The notes below the pieces were generated by a model. The model saw nothing but the letters and a program-made list of their open reading frames with translations. It was not told the origin of the DNA and did not search any database. From Paraspadella gotoi (lineage: Eukaryota > Chaetognatha), in assembly GCA_051294375.1 (NCBI GenBank), contig CM119269.1, positions 16,575,818 through 16,639,817 of the forward strand: a stretch of 64,000 nucleotides of DNA. Direction: 5' to 3'. Below are positions 32,027-45,000 of the stretch, piece by piece; the stretch's first letter is position 1, and every line of letters begins with the position of its first letter. The position numbers and the translations under genes are program-made.

Positions 32027-33744
32027 TAATAAAAAATCTCTGATAGCTTAATTCAACATATCACTCGGACCCTCATCGTGAACAAATTCTCCGAAAATTC
32101 TCACATAATCCCTGCTTATTAACCAATTGTCATCTCAAAAGACTTTCTTTTTTTTTTTAATAAATGCCGATGAATCTCCTTCTTCTTTCGCCTCACGCGT
32201 GTGTAACGAGAGATAAAATCCAAAGCGCCACTTAATCCCCCTTCTTTTCTTTCTCCTTCCTCTCCTGGTTCTTCTTCTCTTTTCTTTTCTTCTCTTCTTC
32301 TTCTTCGATTCTCGAAAGGCGGAGACCCACTGGGAAATATGATGGGTTAACCTCTCTGCGGTTATTTGAGGGCTTCTGTTAAATATTTACCTGTGAATTA
32401 CTAATCAATATTTTTTTAAAGCTCTCTAGGAATTTATTAATGCGTGAATTCGTTAAAAAATTCCCCCCCCCCAAATGCTTAATAAATTTACACTTTTCGA
32501 CGGCGATTCTTGAACAATTAAACACATACTGTATCAGACTCACTGTTTGTTAGTTTATTTATTAATTCTTCTTAATTACCACAAATCGATTAAACGATAC
32601 AACTTCAGTGATTTCGGTGGTGTTTTAACCCGTACTCAACCACGTGAGACTTGATTTTACCATCGAACGCGCTCGATGACGCTTGGTTTAGCCTCCGTTC
32701 GCGCGAAGATCCTTGAAACGCTCTTCACCGTCTTCATGATGCTTACATCCCTTTTTTTTTTTTTTGCGGCGCACGAACGCTTCGACGGTGATTGTGAACG
32801 CTCGGTTAGAAAGAGGCGCTCGTGACTAGAGACTGGGAAACGTCTTGATAGTTTTTTTTTATGTCTTTCTTTTTTTCTCATCCTCTCTCTTTTCCTATTT
32901 TTTTATTCTTTTTTTCCCCACAACCATAATTTTCTTCTTCTCCATTTTTGACGGCTCGAGACGCCGCGATGCTCACTTGGATTTTCGGGATCAGTGGAGG
33001 CTAATTATCCCGAAAGACCCTTTCCCCCCCAAAAAAAGAGAAAAAATAAGCGCTTCTGTCCCCCGCCAACGCCCTCCTCTGGCAACGCCCTCAACAGCAT
33101 GCAACCATGTAGGATTAAAGTAAATTTGATATGTTAATCTTCACAATAAAATACAAATGTATCGCCTCTTGGAATTTATACGTAAGGACAGGGACCCACC
33201 CAGCCACACCCCCCCTCGCTTTAGAAGAGGAAAAAATGAGGGAGAAGATTGAGGCTCTTGACGCGTCCTCGTTTATCACCGATTTCACGAACGATTAAAA
33301 CTTCTTTTTTTTTTCACGAGTCCGAGTTGCAGAGGGGGGGAGGGGCAAGGGACGAGGAGCAGGCGTAATTTTTTAGGGAAGGGGCGGACGGAGGAAAAAA
33401 TCGGCGGTACTCACCTATTTGCTTAGGGCGATCAACTTTTTTCGAAGTTGATCTAGACATCTATTTGATACTTCTTGGCTTTTTACTTCTAGTCGATATT
33501 ATAAATTAGAATCATTCTTAACCTTACGTTTGTTAACACGAACGTTTAAATCTATCGAACTAAAATTGATAACTCTTTCCTACCCAGATTCTCTCTCCAA
33601 CTTACGGGTCGCCTTTTTCGAAAACACATTGGTGAGCAACGACAAGGATATCAAGGGCAACGACGATGGAGCAAGGAGCAAGAAAAAAAATCTTAAAAGC
33701 AATAGGGATCGAGCCAGCTTTCGATGGTAACCAAAAATATTAAT
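31081..33744. other. Non-coding, with one exon-like island
   Basis: Contains an AAT trinucleotide run at about 31990-32025 and mixed AT-rich sequence. At 31642-31707 a 66-base open segment (22 codons, Glu-rich) sits between CTCTCTCTCAG and GTAACGG, which would serve as 3' and 5' splice sites on the plus strand. No partner exon was found, so it is only a candidate. Confidence 0.3.
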
Positions 33745-33939
33745 GCAGATGATAACTAAATATTGATCGTGATGATAAACCAATAATTGATGCGATGATA
33801 ATAAAAATAACTGATGTGATAAATCAAATGATTGATGCGATGATAGTCATTCATTGATGTGATGATAAATCATTCATTGATATGATGATAATCATTCATT
33901 GATGCGTATGATAGTCATTCATTGACCGCGATGAGTCAT
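33745..33939. repeat. Minisatellite GATGATAATCATTCATT
   Basis: About eight imperfect units of roughly 22-24 bp, each combining GATGATA with TCATTCATTGATG variants. Confidence 0.8.
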
Positions 33940-33977
33940 TGCATGCGTAAATAAAACAAACAAATGCCGTGTATGAA

Positions 33978-34011
33978 TGAAAGAGAGAGAGAGAAGAGAA
34001 GAGAAGAGAGA

Positions 34012-34060
<49 letters not shown>

Positions 34061-34211
34061 TGAGAGAGAGGCTGGTCAGTTTTCCTCTGTTTATATATAA
34101 GAATAATACAAATTTTAGAAAAAAAATTCACGAAATCTCGGGATGTAAATTTGGGATTTTGTATTGAGAAAAAAAGCGCGGGAAATATGGCGGAAAATAA
34201 TAGAAAAGAAA

Positions 34212-34243
<32 letters not shown>

Positions 34244-35199
34244 AAGATAGGAGAGAGAAGCTGGAACCGCCCTGCAGAGCTGACTCGTTTTTCGACGTAT
34301 CTGAGTAGGGACGAACTCTTTTCCTTTCTAATATTTTTTTACTTATCAAAAAAAATTTTATGTCCTCATCTTAAAAAAGTTTTAATCTTGAATAAATTTT
34401 AGATTGTTCTTTTTTTTAAAGAAGAGCAAGACGACAGGTCAAATTTCATATTTGCATATTTAACTATTTAATAATATTTTATCCCAACTCAAATAATTAT
34501 TATTTTAAAAAAGAATAAAATGATTAAATATATACACTAAAAAAAATTTACAATTTTAAAATTTTAAAAATTGTTAGAATAAACAAAAAAAGTAATGTTT
34601 AATTTGACAATATCTCTCTTCTCAACTCCTATTTTAGATATAATTTGCCAATAGTGGCGACCCGGTCCAAAGTTACAGTAATAAACAAAAAAACAAAAAA
34701 TTTTTTTTTTGTTAGAATGCAATTAAATTAATCCGCGCAATTGCCGGACATATAGCAGCTATATGTACCCAGCAAGCTGTGTACATGTGACATTGCCTGC
34801 ATTTTTTTCTAAAATGAATCCATGAAAATCTCGGAATGTAAATTGGGTATTTTGTATAGAGAAAAAAAAAAATAAATGGCGATAATAAAAGTTTTTAGAA
34901 GGAAAAAAATAATAAGAATTTTCAAAAACGAACCGATCGTACCATTGAGAGAGAGAGAGAGAGAGAAGCTGAACAGAGCCGTGAACTCGTTTACTCGTCG
35001 CTCTGGTTGAAAAAAAAAGTGACTAAAAAATTTTTTTTGTAAAAAAAAAAGAAGAGAGAGAGAAGATAGAGAGAGCCGGAACTCGTTTAATGACGGTATT
35101 GAAAAAAAGGTGACTAAAAATTATTTTTGTACCAAAAAAAAAGAGAATGAAGAGAGAAAGAGAGAGAGAGACAGATAGAGAGAGAGAGAGAGAGAGAAG

Positions 35200-35234
<35 letters not shown>

Positions 35235-35278
35235 GGAACTCGTTTACTCGTTTACAAGTGAATACATTTTTTTTTTTG

Positions 35279-35326
<48 letters not shown>

Positions 35327-35719
35327 AGAGATGAGAGAGAGAGAGAGAGAGAGAGCAAGTTTTCGCCGCCAACGATACGCATATTAGGTCACTCTTGTTT
35401 ATATCGGCGTGATCTCGGTCAAGTTGATTTTTTTTAACACGTAACGTTTCCCGTGCCATCAAAACGCGTTATTGGTTATCATGTTCCTCGACATTGTTTA
35501 CTCGTTGCGCCGCAACGGCCACGAAATCCAGGTAAGTAAGTTATTCTTCACATTTTCTTCAAAAAAATCCACGAAAATCTCAGATGTAAATTTGGGATTT
35601 TTGTATGAGAAAGAAGCGCGGAAATAAATGGCCGATAATAAAAAGTTTTAAGAAGGAAAGAAATAATAAGAATTTTTCAAAAAACGGTGGAAACAAAGTG
35701 ATATAATTTTTTTTTTTGT

Positions 35720-35776
<57 letters not shown>

Positions 35777-35966
35777 GGAGGAGAACGGAGGGAGAGGAGA
35801 GAGAGAGAGAGCCTGAACTCGTTTTTTTTAAACGATTCAGAAAAGGCCGCGCCTGATCAAATATATATGTTTTTTAGAAGAAAAAAATAATCAGAATTTT
35901 TCAAAAAAACGAACGATCACGCAAGAGATCGCACACAAAGAGGACAGAGAGAAACTGAACTTGTTT
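33978..35966. repeat. Degenerate GA-linked composite repeat field
   Basis: Two recurring modules are separated by GA arrays. Module A reads roughly ACGAAATCTCGGATGTAAAT, then TTGGGATTTTGTAT and a GCGCGGAAATAAATGGC-like end (about 34113, 34819, 35566). Module B is GAGAAGCTGAAC..GAACTCGTTT, often followed by GTGACTAAAAA (about 34255, 34965, 35075, 35230, 35808, 35945). Order and spacing vary. A further module B piece lies at about 42115-42180. No coding content. Confidence 0.7.
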
Positions 35967-36662
35967 TTAAACGATTCAGAAAAGGCAGCGCCAAAAAAAA
36001 AAATATATATATTAAAAAATAAAATAAAGAAAGCAAAAAATGTTACAATGGTTTACAATTGGAAACTTTTCCAATTTTTTCAATCGCAGCTTGTAAAAGA
36101 TTTATTTTTATTTGTATTAAAATTAAGATATAGCTTCTCATTAAAAAAATCCTTTGAGTTCCCATTTTTATTAGAAATTTAAAAAAATTTTTTGAATTTC
36201 ATCTTCAATATTATATACTGCAATATGTAAATTAGCTTAAAGCATTTTTATATACTAATTTGGAATTATAATCAGTACTATAATCTCATTTGCATATTGC
36301 AGTAAATCATAATGAAGTGGAAATTCAAACAAAAAATACTTAAATCCAAATGTAATAAGAAAATATCAAAGCTATTTCAAGTTGAGAAGCCATATCTAAT
36401 TTTTTAACTTACTATGATCGCACACTTTTTGTAAACTTTAGAATAATTCATAATAATTTTATTTAAAAAAAAAACGGTAAGTGACAGCCAAACCTATAAA
36501 AGCGTAGTAGTTTTTTATTTAAAAACAGCGTGACGGCCGACGACGACGACGACGACTACGTCACAAAGAAGCAACCCTAAAACATTATAGAGCCTGACCC
36601 GGCTTCGCCGGTCAAGGCTCGATAAAAAAATCCCAAACAACCGGGAAGGCCGACACCGACGC

Positions 36663-36710
<48 letters not shown>

Positions 36711-37559
36711 GCGTTGAGTTGACGGGCAAAAGCATTGAGACTAATGATGTCCACTAAAAGTGGCCGGACGTGAAGAAAAAATATCGGCAAGACATGGTGA
36801 AAAAATGGCGGCAGTTAGGAACAGAGGAAAGGAGACTCGTCAAAGGAGGATACAAGGAGACGAGAAGTTACATCATATGGATTCATATGATGTTTAAAGA
36901 TTTTCACATACCCTCGTAATTTTTCGTCCGCAAGTATTATTGCTAATCATAGCAATATTACGGTTTGGTTTATTATATAATATGCATTATATCATTTTCG
37001 TTTCTTACGGCGGAACATAACTTACTGCAAGTCGTAGGAGAGAGGAGAAAAAAAAGGAAAACGAGGTCAAAGAAAATGCGGAAAAGTTAAAAAATACATA
37101 CATTCCATTATTGTGATTATCTGTGCACCAAAGCTGAGACTTAAATCTGATTAACTTAAAGAACTAATTTTTCAATAGAATAAGATTTATTTTATCGAAT
37201 TAAAAATTATTGCCGGCGACCTGCGTGTGGTAAACTAGCAAATCATTGCGAATTCAAGCAGCGACGGAACAACCCTGGCAGTCGAAAACGCTTCTTCCGA
37301 AACTTAAGGAACAACTTAAGGAACAAACAACATGATCGATTTTTTTTGCAGAGAAGAATTTCTAGGAGTTAGGGGAAGAGAGGAAGAGAGGAGGGGAGGG
37401 AGGGAGATAGATAGATAGAGAGAGAGAGAGCGAGCGGAGACAATTCCGGCTCTTGAGAAGTCGAAATTGAAAAATGAAAAATGGGTGGAACAATTTCTCG
37501 AGAGTAAAACGAAAAAAAGATCAAACTTGAACCTCTGGTGGATGGAGAAGACGGGAGCG

Positions 37560-37590
<31 letters not shown>

Positions 37591-38230
37591 ATCGTAAAAG
37601 GATAAGAGTTGACACATGAGGGAGAATGACTCGAATTAAGAGCAAAGTATTTGAGGGAAATACTACAGAAAGACGGGAGGAGAGAAGCAAAAGAGGATTA
37701 CCGATAAGCGATTAAAAGTTGGAGAAGAGAGAAATGAAAATATTGAAAGTATCACGATAAAATGAAGTAAAAGATGAAGCGAAAGACGAATCGAAAGTTT
37801 ACAAACGAGAGCGATAGTGGTGGGTAGGGTTAGGGTAAAGATGGTGACTGGGGGGGGGAAGGGAAATAACAGACGATGAAAGACGTCGTGCGTGACGAAT
37901 ATGACGCAAGCGGGAAGACACGACCTCCTTCACAACCGGCGCTTCGAGCACGATTATGATAATTGCTCCGACTCTCTCTCTCACTCTTTTATCGATTTCG
38001 TTCCGGAGACGGCCGGGCGGGGGAGGGAGTAGGAGTGTGCTCTCCGAAAAAACTCGCGCGTGCGCTCTTCGTCGCGTGACCGGGACATATTTTTTTCTGA
38101 CGAAAGATTCTTCTTCGAGTGGGCGTAACATATTAAGTCGCGGCGCCTAGGACTCCCGACTACAGACGATTTTTAATTAATATTTAGATATTCAGATATA
38201 TTATGTAAGAAAATGTAATCTACGAACTCA
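35967..38230. other. Non-coding, with GCC repeat and hairpin
   Basis: AT-rich sequence to about 36510, then a GC-rich patch with a GAC run (36538-36556), a hairpin (36590-36620, stem CCGGC/GCCGG extended by GAGCC/GGCTC) and about 14 GCC units (36667-36708). Purine-rich unique DNA with a CA run (37560-37576) follows. No supported gene. Confidence 0.45.
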
Positions 38231-38440
38231 TTGGTCCCGGGTCCCAGCCATGGTCGGAGCGGGCCTTGCAATATAGTGAAACCACCGGGAGCAAGTCAAC
38301 CGCCGTATCCGAAGTAACGGAATGCAAGGCAACTGACGGAAAAATCTTTCAGACCCACTGGGCACACTAAATGTGGGGGCTATCCACACCGTTTAAGAGG
38401 CGATCTTCTCGGTCTCTTCACTTTCACTTTTTATCACAGT
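38231..38440. other. GC-rich insert of unknown nature
   Basis: A sharply bounded 200-bp GC-rich segment in AT-rich surroundings, beginning near CATTGGTCCCGGGTCCCAGC and ending near CTTCTCGGTCTCTTC. It does not match an rRNA, tRNA or spliceosomal RNA that I can recall, and holds no long frame. It may be a SINE or other small repeat present once here. Confidence 0.3.
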
Positions 38441-38459
38441 TTTTCTAGCCTGTACAATA

Positions 38460-39440
38460 GGGAGAAGTGAAAGTTTGGAATCAAAATTTTGCAGTTATAT
38501 CTTAAAAAAAAATCATAATAATGAATACTAATCTGTAGTTATTTTTTTTTTACAAATATAGAAGCCCAATCAGCTTATTTTGTATATAGTACTACCCTTA
38601 TATAATGTCAAAATTTCAAAAAGTTTTTTTAAAATTAGAACAGATTCAGATTCCTCGTTAAAAATTGATAAAAGAAAATTAAATATTTTTTAAAAATTAT
38701 AAAAAACTATATTTTGAAACTGGCAATTGAAAATTGGCGTCTTAAATAAAGTTTTTTTTATATTTTTTNNNNNNNNNNTATATTTTGAAACTGGAAATTG
38801 AAAATTGGCGTCTTAAATAAAGTTTTTTTATATTTTTTACCAATTTAATGAAATAATTTTTAAAAAAGAATTATACTTTCTTATATCAACTTTTTGCAAG
38901 GAATCCAAATCCGATCTTAAAATTTAAAAATTTGTATTTTGAAATTTTAGCCAATTATCCATTCCCACCCCTTTCTGTTCAGCCTCTTAGATATTATGAT
39001 TTTTCATTAATGACTTTCAAACAGAAATGATGTGTGATATCTATTAGAAAACTAGGACAGATAGTAATCTAACCTTGTGTTGTATAGATGCTCCCTCTAT
39101 TTCCAGAAGACAACACTGACTTCCCCTTCCCAAATTGAATTATTATATAAATAAAACATTTTTTAAAAAAAGAAAGCAATATATGTTTGATTAAATAATA
39201 TAGATTAAATACTAAATCCTTCATAAAAATATTAAAATATTAATTAGAAAAATAGAAAATAGTGAAACAAGTAATTTGCAAATTTTCATATATATATACT
39301 TATATATAAATATAGCTCACTGGTGCCAACTAATGTTTAAAATTAAAAAATAAATTTACCAAAGTATTTTTATTGGTTTTTATTTTCATGTTTTATATGC
39401 TAAATTTTAATTTTCTAAAATTTTATCATTTTCACATCAC
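38460..39440. repeat. AT-rich dispersed repeat, copy A
   Basis: Aligns along most of its length with 48540-49345. Shared pieces are ATAGAAGCCCA/ATAGTAGCCCA, TTATTTTG..TTTAGTA, GTAAATATAGCT, AAATAAATTTAC and the terminal AAAATTTTATCATTTTCAC. A 10-N gap (38769-38778) is flanked by a direct duplicate of about 60 bp, so part of this copy is assembled twice. Confidence 0.65.
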
Positions 39441-40182
39441 TCTCTTGTACAAGTTCTAACGAGGGTACTAACTTTTTTCCTTACATCAAACCCTTTTCCA
39501 CTTTTCAAGTATTATTAGCAAGACCAAGATATAAACTAAAATTACTTACTTTATTAAGAACAAGTGGCAATTAATATTAATTACGGGACAACTTAATCTC
39601 GTCTGAAGCAGACGTCCACTAAAAATTTAAAAAATTGCCTTTTTGGGTAAATGCAGTACAATAAAAAAGAGCTTAGATATCAAATTAACAAAGGAAGACA
39701 TATAAATTAAAACATAAATTTTGGCGTGATCCAACAACGTAAAAAATAGACGTTATATCATTAAAACGAGTTGATTAGTCGAGATAAAATATAATTACAC
39801 CAACTGAAAAAGAATTAAGGAAAACGATAACGGATGACACCACAAAAAAAAACTATCAAAAACAAATCTAGTAAATCTAACAAAAATAAATCACTTGGTT
39901 TTATTTTAAAGGAAAATTCCAAGCTGGAGAATATTTACATCTAAAAAAGAATAGAACGATGAAGAACCGAAAATAATAATCCTAGAACAAATTAATGATA
40001 TTTTTTTATTTTAAATTAATTTTCTTATTTTTAATAGTCTTTTAAAATTTTAATGCTTAGCTAGAAAAAAAGCTGATAAATTTTGAGGGGTAGTTTTTTT
40101 TTCGGCCCAATGAGCAAGACTAAATGCCAAGACTATAGTACTAAACCTAAAATCTTTTTTTCATTAAAATAACTCTCATCTC
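39441..40182. other. AT-rich 3' flank of the receptor kinase gene
   Basis: Between the stop codon of the kinase gene and the dispersed repeat. AT-rich and without frames. It presumably contains the 3' untranslated region. I did not fix a polyadenylation site. Confidence 0.4.
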
Positions 40183-42021
40183 TCAAAACTTTTCGTCGGT
40201 CAGCGTTGAGGTGAGTTTGTGATAGAGGTCGTCGTGATAGTCGTCGAGGTCGATTGAGTCCTCGCTGGCCCGCAAATCGTTAAGCCGGCCGATGATGTTG
40301 GCGAAGGTGGGTCGATCCTCGGGCGCCTCGGCCCAGCATTCCTCCGCCACGCGAAAAAAATCGAGAGAGCAGTGAGAGGGCCGGTCGAGCCGCTCCCCGA
40401 TACGCACCGATCTCATGACCGTAGCCGTGTCCGATTGCCCGAAGGGCGTGGCACCAAGGGTCCCAATCTCCCACAGTAATACCCCGAAAGACCAGACGTC
40501 GCTCGCAGAAGAACTTCGACCTTGAAACAGAAACTCCGGCGCCATCCATCGGATCGGGAGCCTGACCTCGGACCTTTGCTCGTATATGCCGAAGCCGTGT
40601 ACGTCGCGAGCGAGGCCGAAATCGGCAATCTTAACGTGGCGGTTGTCGGCGCCTTAAGCGTTTAACATCCATTATTAAAATTTCTTTATTAAACTTTTAA
40701 TAACTTCAGTATCTACCCAGTAAGACGTTTCGCGCCGCCAGATCTCTGTGCACTACGTTGAAGCTCGCCAGGTGATTCATGCCCAGAGCTGCCTCGTAGC
40801 CAAAGTTGACGAGATCGCGGGGATCGACTGCGGGTCGCCTGTTTGAGCCGACGCGGCGGAGAAAGTCCTGAAGGTTCCCACCGGGAAGATACTCGAGAAT
40901 CATGAAGTAGGGATCGTCGTCGATGCAGCAACCAAGGAGACGAACGACGTTTTCGTGCGGAGCAACCAGTCGCATGATGGACATCTCGGCGAGCAGCGCC
41001 TCCTTGGCGTGCTTGTCCGCCTCAGCTTTTACTTTCTTGACGGCAACATCCGTCCAGGTGCCAGTGCCGTCGATATCGAAAGCCAGCGCGCGGACGACCT
41101 GGCCGTATTCGCCGTCTCCAATTTTCTCTTGGAGGCTGAGTTGCTTTCTGTGGAACTCTAGGTCCTGAAAAAATTATAATTTAGATTAGTTTACAATTTT
41201 TGTTATTATCTGATTTTTTAAAAAATAATTAAAAGCTTAAGGTTCGTCGCAATCGCATTAAAAAAAAACTAAGGACCCATCATGACAAACTTTGATACTC
41301 AAAAAATCAAATTTGCTTCAAGTAATAAAAATTATAAAAAAGAAAAAATAAAAAAAAATAAAAATTAGGTAGAAAAAATAAAAATAAAAAAATAAAAAGG
41401 ATAAAATAAATTAAAAAATATTAAAAAGTAATGATTTGCCACACTTAAGAACAAATGAAATAACAAAACAAACCAGAGTACAAGAAAGGAAAAAAGAGAA
41501 ATGTAAGAAAGCTGAAAAAGAAAATGAGAATAAAAAAATGAAATAAATGAATAAAAGGAAATAAATTGAATAAACGATTTGAATTTCAATTTATTTAATT
41601 TAAATAAATAAAAACATTGAGTTAAATCAATTACATTGAATAAACCAAATTAAAAATATGAACCGAATTAAATTTAATTAAAAAATCTTAAAAGCATAAG
41701 GATCGTCGCATTCGCATAAGAATAATCAGGATTGACAACAAATTTTGATACTAAAAAAAATAAAATTTGAAAAAAGAAAATTAATTTCTAAACAGAAAGA
41801 AAAATTAGATTTTGCGATTGTCAATTAAAAAAAAATTAAAGTATTTAGGAAAATTAAAGTTAGTTTCTAAAAAAAAAAGAAAAAACTATTTTCATTGTCA
41901 AACTAATCAGAAAAAAAACGAAATAAAAACCCGATGTTGCGATAGCAAAATGCTAACATGCACGAATTTTACGAGTTCAATCCTAATTCAATTTTTTTTT
42001 TTAATAAAAACGCAGAGTGAG

Positions 42022-42063
<42 letters not shown>

Positions 42064-45000
42064 AAAGAAATCAAAAGGCAGCAGCAGAAGCAGCAGGAGA
42101 AAAGAGGGAAAAAGAATAAGCCCCTGCAGAGCCAGCTGCAGACTCGTTATTTTTCCTATGAATCAGTGACTAAGGAAAAGAGAGAGGGAGAGAGACATTG
42201 TAATTAGAGAGGGAGAGAGACATTGTAATTCTATCATGTAGTTCTTCCCCACCAACAAGTGAGCACGTCCTCCCGGCTTTTTACGACAAATATTTTTTGA
42301 TTATTTTTTTGAATAATTTTGCATATTTTTCGTTCCTTTTTTTTTTTTTTTTGGAGTTCAGAATACAGATATTCTTCGACACGTGGCTTTGAAGTTTCTC
42401 TTCACGGCCGCCATCTTTTTTCGTCTTCGTTGTGCGTGGCTTCGGAGGGAAGAGCCTTGACTCGGCCCTTTCGCTTGCCCTCGACGCACCCTGCGCGGCT
42501 GCGGAGGGAAGAGCCGCGACTCGGCCCTCTCGTTTGCCCACGGCGCTTAGTACGGCTGCAGGGGGGAAGAACCTTGTTTCGGCCCCCTTGTTTGTCCAGT
42601 GCTCTCCGTTTTTTGGACTGAGGCGCGTGTTTTCAACTCGACTACCCTCATGTCTCTTCCGCCGCCGCCTTCGCCGCCGCCTCCACCGCCTCCACCATCA
42701 GCCATTCCGGGCTTTTCTGGTCAGGCCGAAGTCATGCCCCTTCAGATGGAGGCAGTTCTCCAAATTAGCAACGCTCTTTCTAGCGTTCGTCGCGAATTTA
42801 GGGAGTTTCGCCCGCTCGTCTTGTTCCGAATTGGAGAGTCTTCGGCGGTGAGTTCTTCTTTCTTTTCGTTTTTGTTTTTTCGCCTTTTTTTTTTTTTTTG
42901 GCGTACATTTCGGCGTACAGAGGGGTTTTCCTCCTGTGCCCCACCTAACTCGACTTTGTTTGTTTTTTGTCGGGCCTTCGCCTGGTCTTGTTACAGGCTC
43001 ACTTGTTGGTGGGGAAGAACTACATGATAGAATTTCTGGTTCCAAGTGGAACCGGGATTCTTCATGGTTCTTCCCCACCAACAACCACCCACCGTCCACC
43101 CCTGGCACCACCGGTGGTGGAGGGCGGCTCAGGCTCGCTTGTCTTGTTTGGTGGGGTGTTTTTTGGGGTTCTTTTTTTGAGACTGTCATTTTTCAATGAT
43201 TTCTCTTTTTTTCCATGTACGTTTTCTTCATGGTTCTTGGACGCCTCTGTTCGCCATTTCGCCGTTCTTCGTCGGTCTTCGTTGTACGCCAGCGACTTGG
43301 AGTCTTCGCGTTCTTTGGCGGCCTCTTCGGCGGCGGATCGGCCTTCACGCTCCGAGCGGGTGACTGCGTCACGCCTTCCTCGTCGAGCCCCATCTGCGCT
43401 AGTCGACGACGACGCCTCCGTTTCTGCTGCGGGGTTGGACAACTTCTTGTCTCGTCGTGCTTCTGTACAGCCTTCGGAGTGGGTCCTACAGCAGTGGAGG
43501 GTTTTGCGCAGAGTTGGCCAGGACGACGTTCTTTACCGTCGTGGGACGTTCTTTCCGCCTATACGCGTTTCCGGCGCTGTCGGATGTCTCTTCGCCGGCG
43601 GATTTCGTCCTCCTGCTCAAGAGAGTTGCCTTGCCGCTCAGTTCGACGCCGTTCGGAAGGACTCCAAGACGACGCGCGCTTTCAAGGCTTTTGAGCGCAT
43701 CATGAGGGACGCCGGAGCGTCCGTTCATGCTGTCCTTTCTGTCGCTGACGCTCTCCGCCTCATGGTTGAGGCCCTTCGCTCGGAGGGGCCCGGTGCAGTG
43801 GACGCAGGCCACCTTGACGATCTTGCCAAGCCCCTTAGAGACGCCTCGTCGGGTTTGGCGGCGATTTTTGGCCCTCTCCGAGTCTCGGCGCTTAGTTGTC
43901 GACGCTGCCCCTTCGGTTCTCAAGACAGTTCTGTCCAGTTCTCCGCCCTCCACGTCGTTCTTTTTCGGAGACCGCTCCACAGACGTCACTCAAGCGTTCC
44001 ATTCTTCGCTTCTCCGCTCCGGGGCGCCTCACTATTGCGCCAGTTCTGTTAGCCGCAAGCATGGGCGTGGCAGTCCGCGTAATCCCGCTCGCCGTCCCTA
44101 CTGGCCTCGCAAGTTTTCGCCGCCTCCCAAGCGTAGGGGCGGGACTCCAGGGACGTCAAGGACGCCAACTGATCGCCCGACAGCTCTTTCGGCCGTTGCT
44201 TCGTCCGGCCGTCAGTTTCTCCAGACCCGGTTTTCGTCCATGGACTGGTTCTTTTTGCGGTTTCTCATCCCCCCCTTCTACGACGTCCGGTCAAGTGGGC
44301 GTGGCACGTCACCGGAAGTCTTCGCGGGATTCCCCCCTCTTGGTTTGCTTGGTTACGAGTGATTCTGTCTCGTGTCGGCGTACTGAGGTAGCGTACGGGA
44401 GGGGGAAGAGAAGGCGGGGAAGAGGAGGTTTCCTCTTTCGTTTTTCTCTCGGGAGATGTCGCGTTTGCTGAGCAGATGCTCACTTGTTGGTGGGGAAGAA
44501 CCATGAAGAATCCCGGTTCCACTTGGAACCATAAATTAAAGAGGGAGAGAGACATTGTAATTAAAGAAAAGAGAGAGAAAGAAATATAAAAATAAAAGAA
44601 AGAAAATTTGTTTGTTTTGATAAAACATAAACAAAACATATTTAATAAATGTCCAGACTCAATTTTATGCACATCGATGATGAGAAGAAGCTGTATATAA
44701 ATTTTCAGCTTCATACACCCAAATTTAATCATAAAAAAGGCGATCTATAATTTGGAACGCCGCCGCTGCCGACGACAACGACGACGCCACTTATGTGCAA
44801 AACCACAGCAATATCGTCGCAAACAGAAAGCGATTGCGACGATAAAAAAGGAGAAAAAGATTAAGAAATAATATAAATAGAATAAATTTGTATTGTTTAT
44901 ATAAAATATATATATTTAAATTTTCAGCTTCATATAATTACAAATATTATATAGAAAGGTGATTGTCTATTGCGATTGCGACTCTAAAAAAGCTAATAAT

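Larger units (their letters stand above)
42227..44530 (+). mobile_element. DIRS-like retroelement, incomplete
   Basis: The left end (42227-42265) and right end (44477-44530) are inverted repeats sharing GTTCTTCCCCACCAACAAG plus TGAGCA. Outside that core each end has its own tail: AATTCTATCATGTA on the left, CATGAAGAATCCCGGTTCC and on on the right. An internal segment (42997-43084) is the complement of right end + 3 bases + left end, the hallmark of the internal complementary region of DIRS elements. A gag-like frame lies between. No reverse transcriptase, RNase H or tyrosine recombinase is visible, and the region after gag is only about 115 bp, so the copy is deleted or non-autonomous. The internal region lies 5' of gag rather than near the right end, unlike DIRS-1. 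AGAGGGAGAGAGACATTGTA occurs on both sides (42183, 42208 and 44540). Confidence 0.65.
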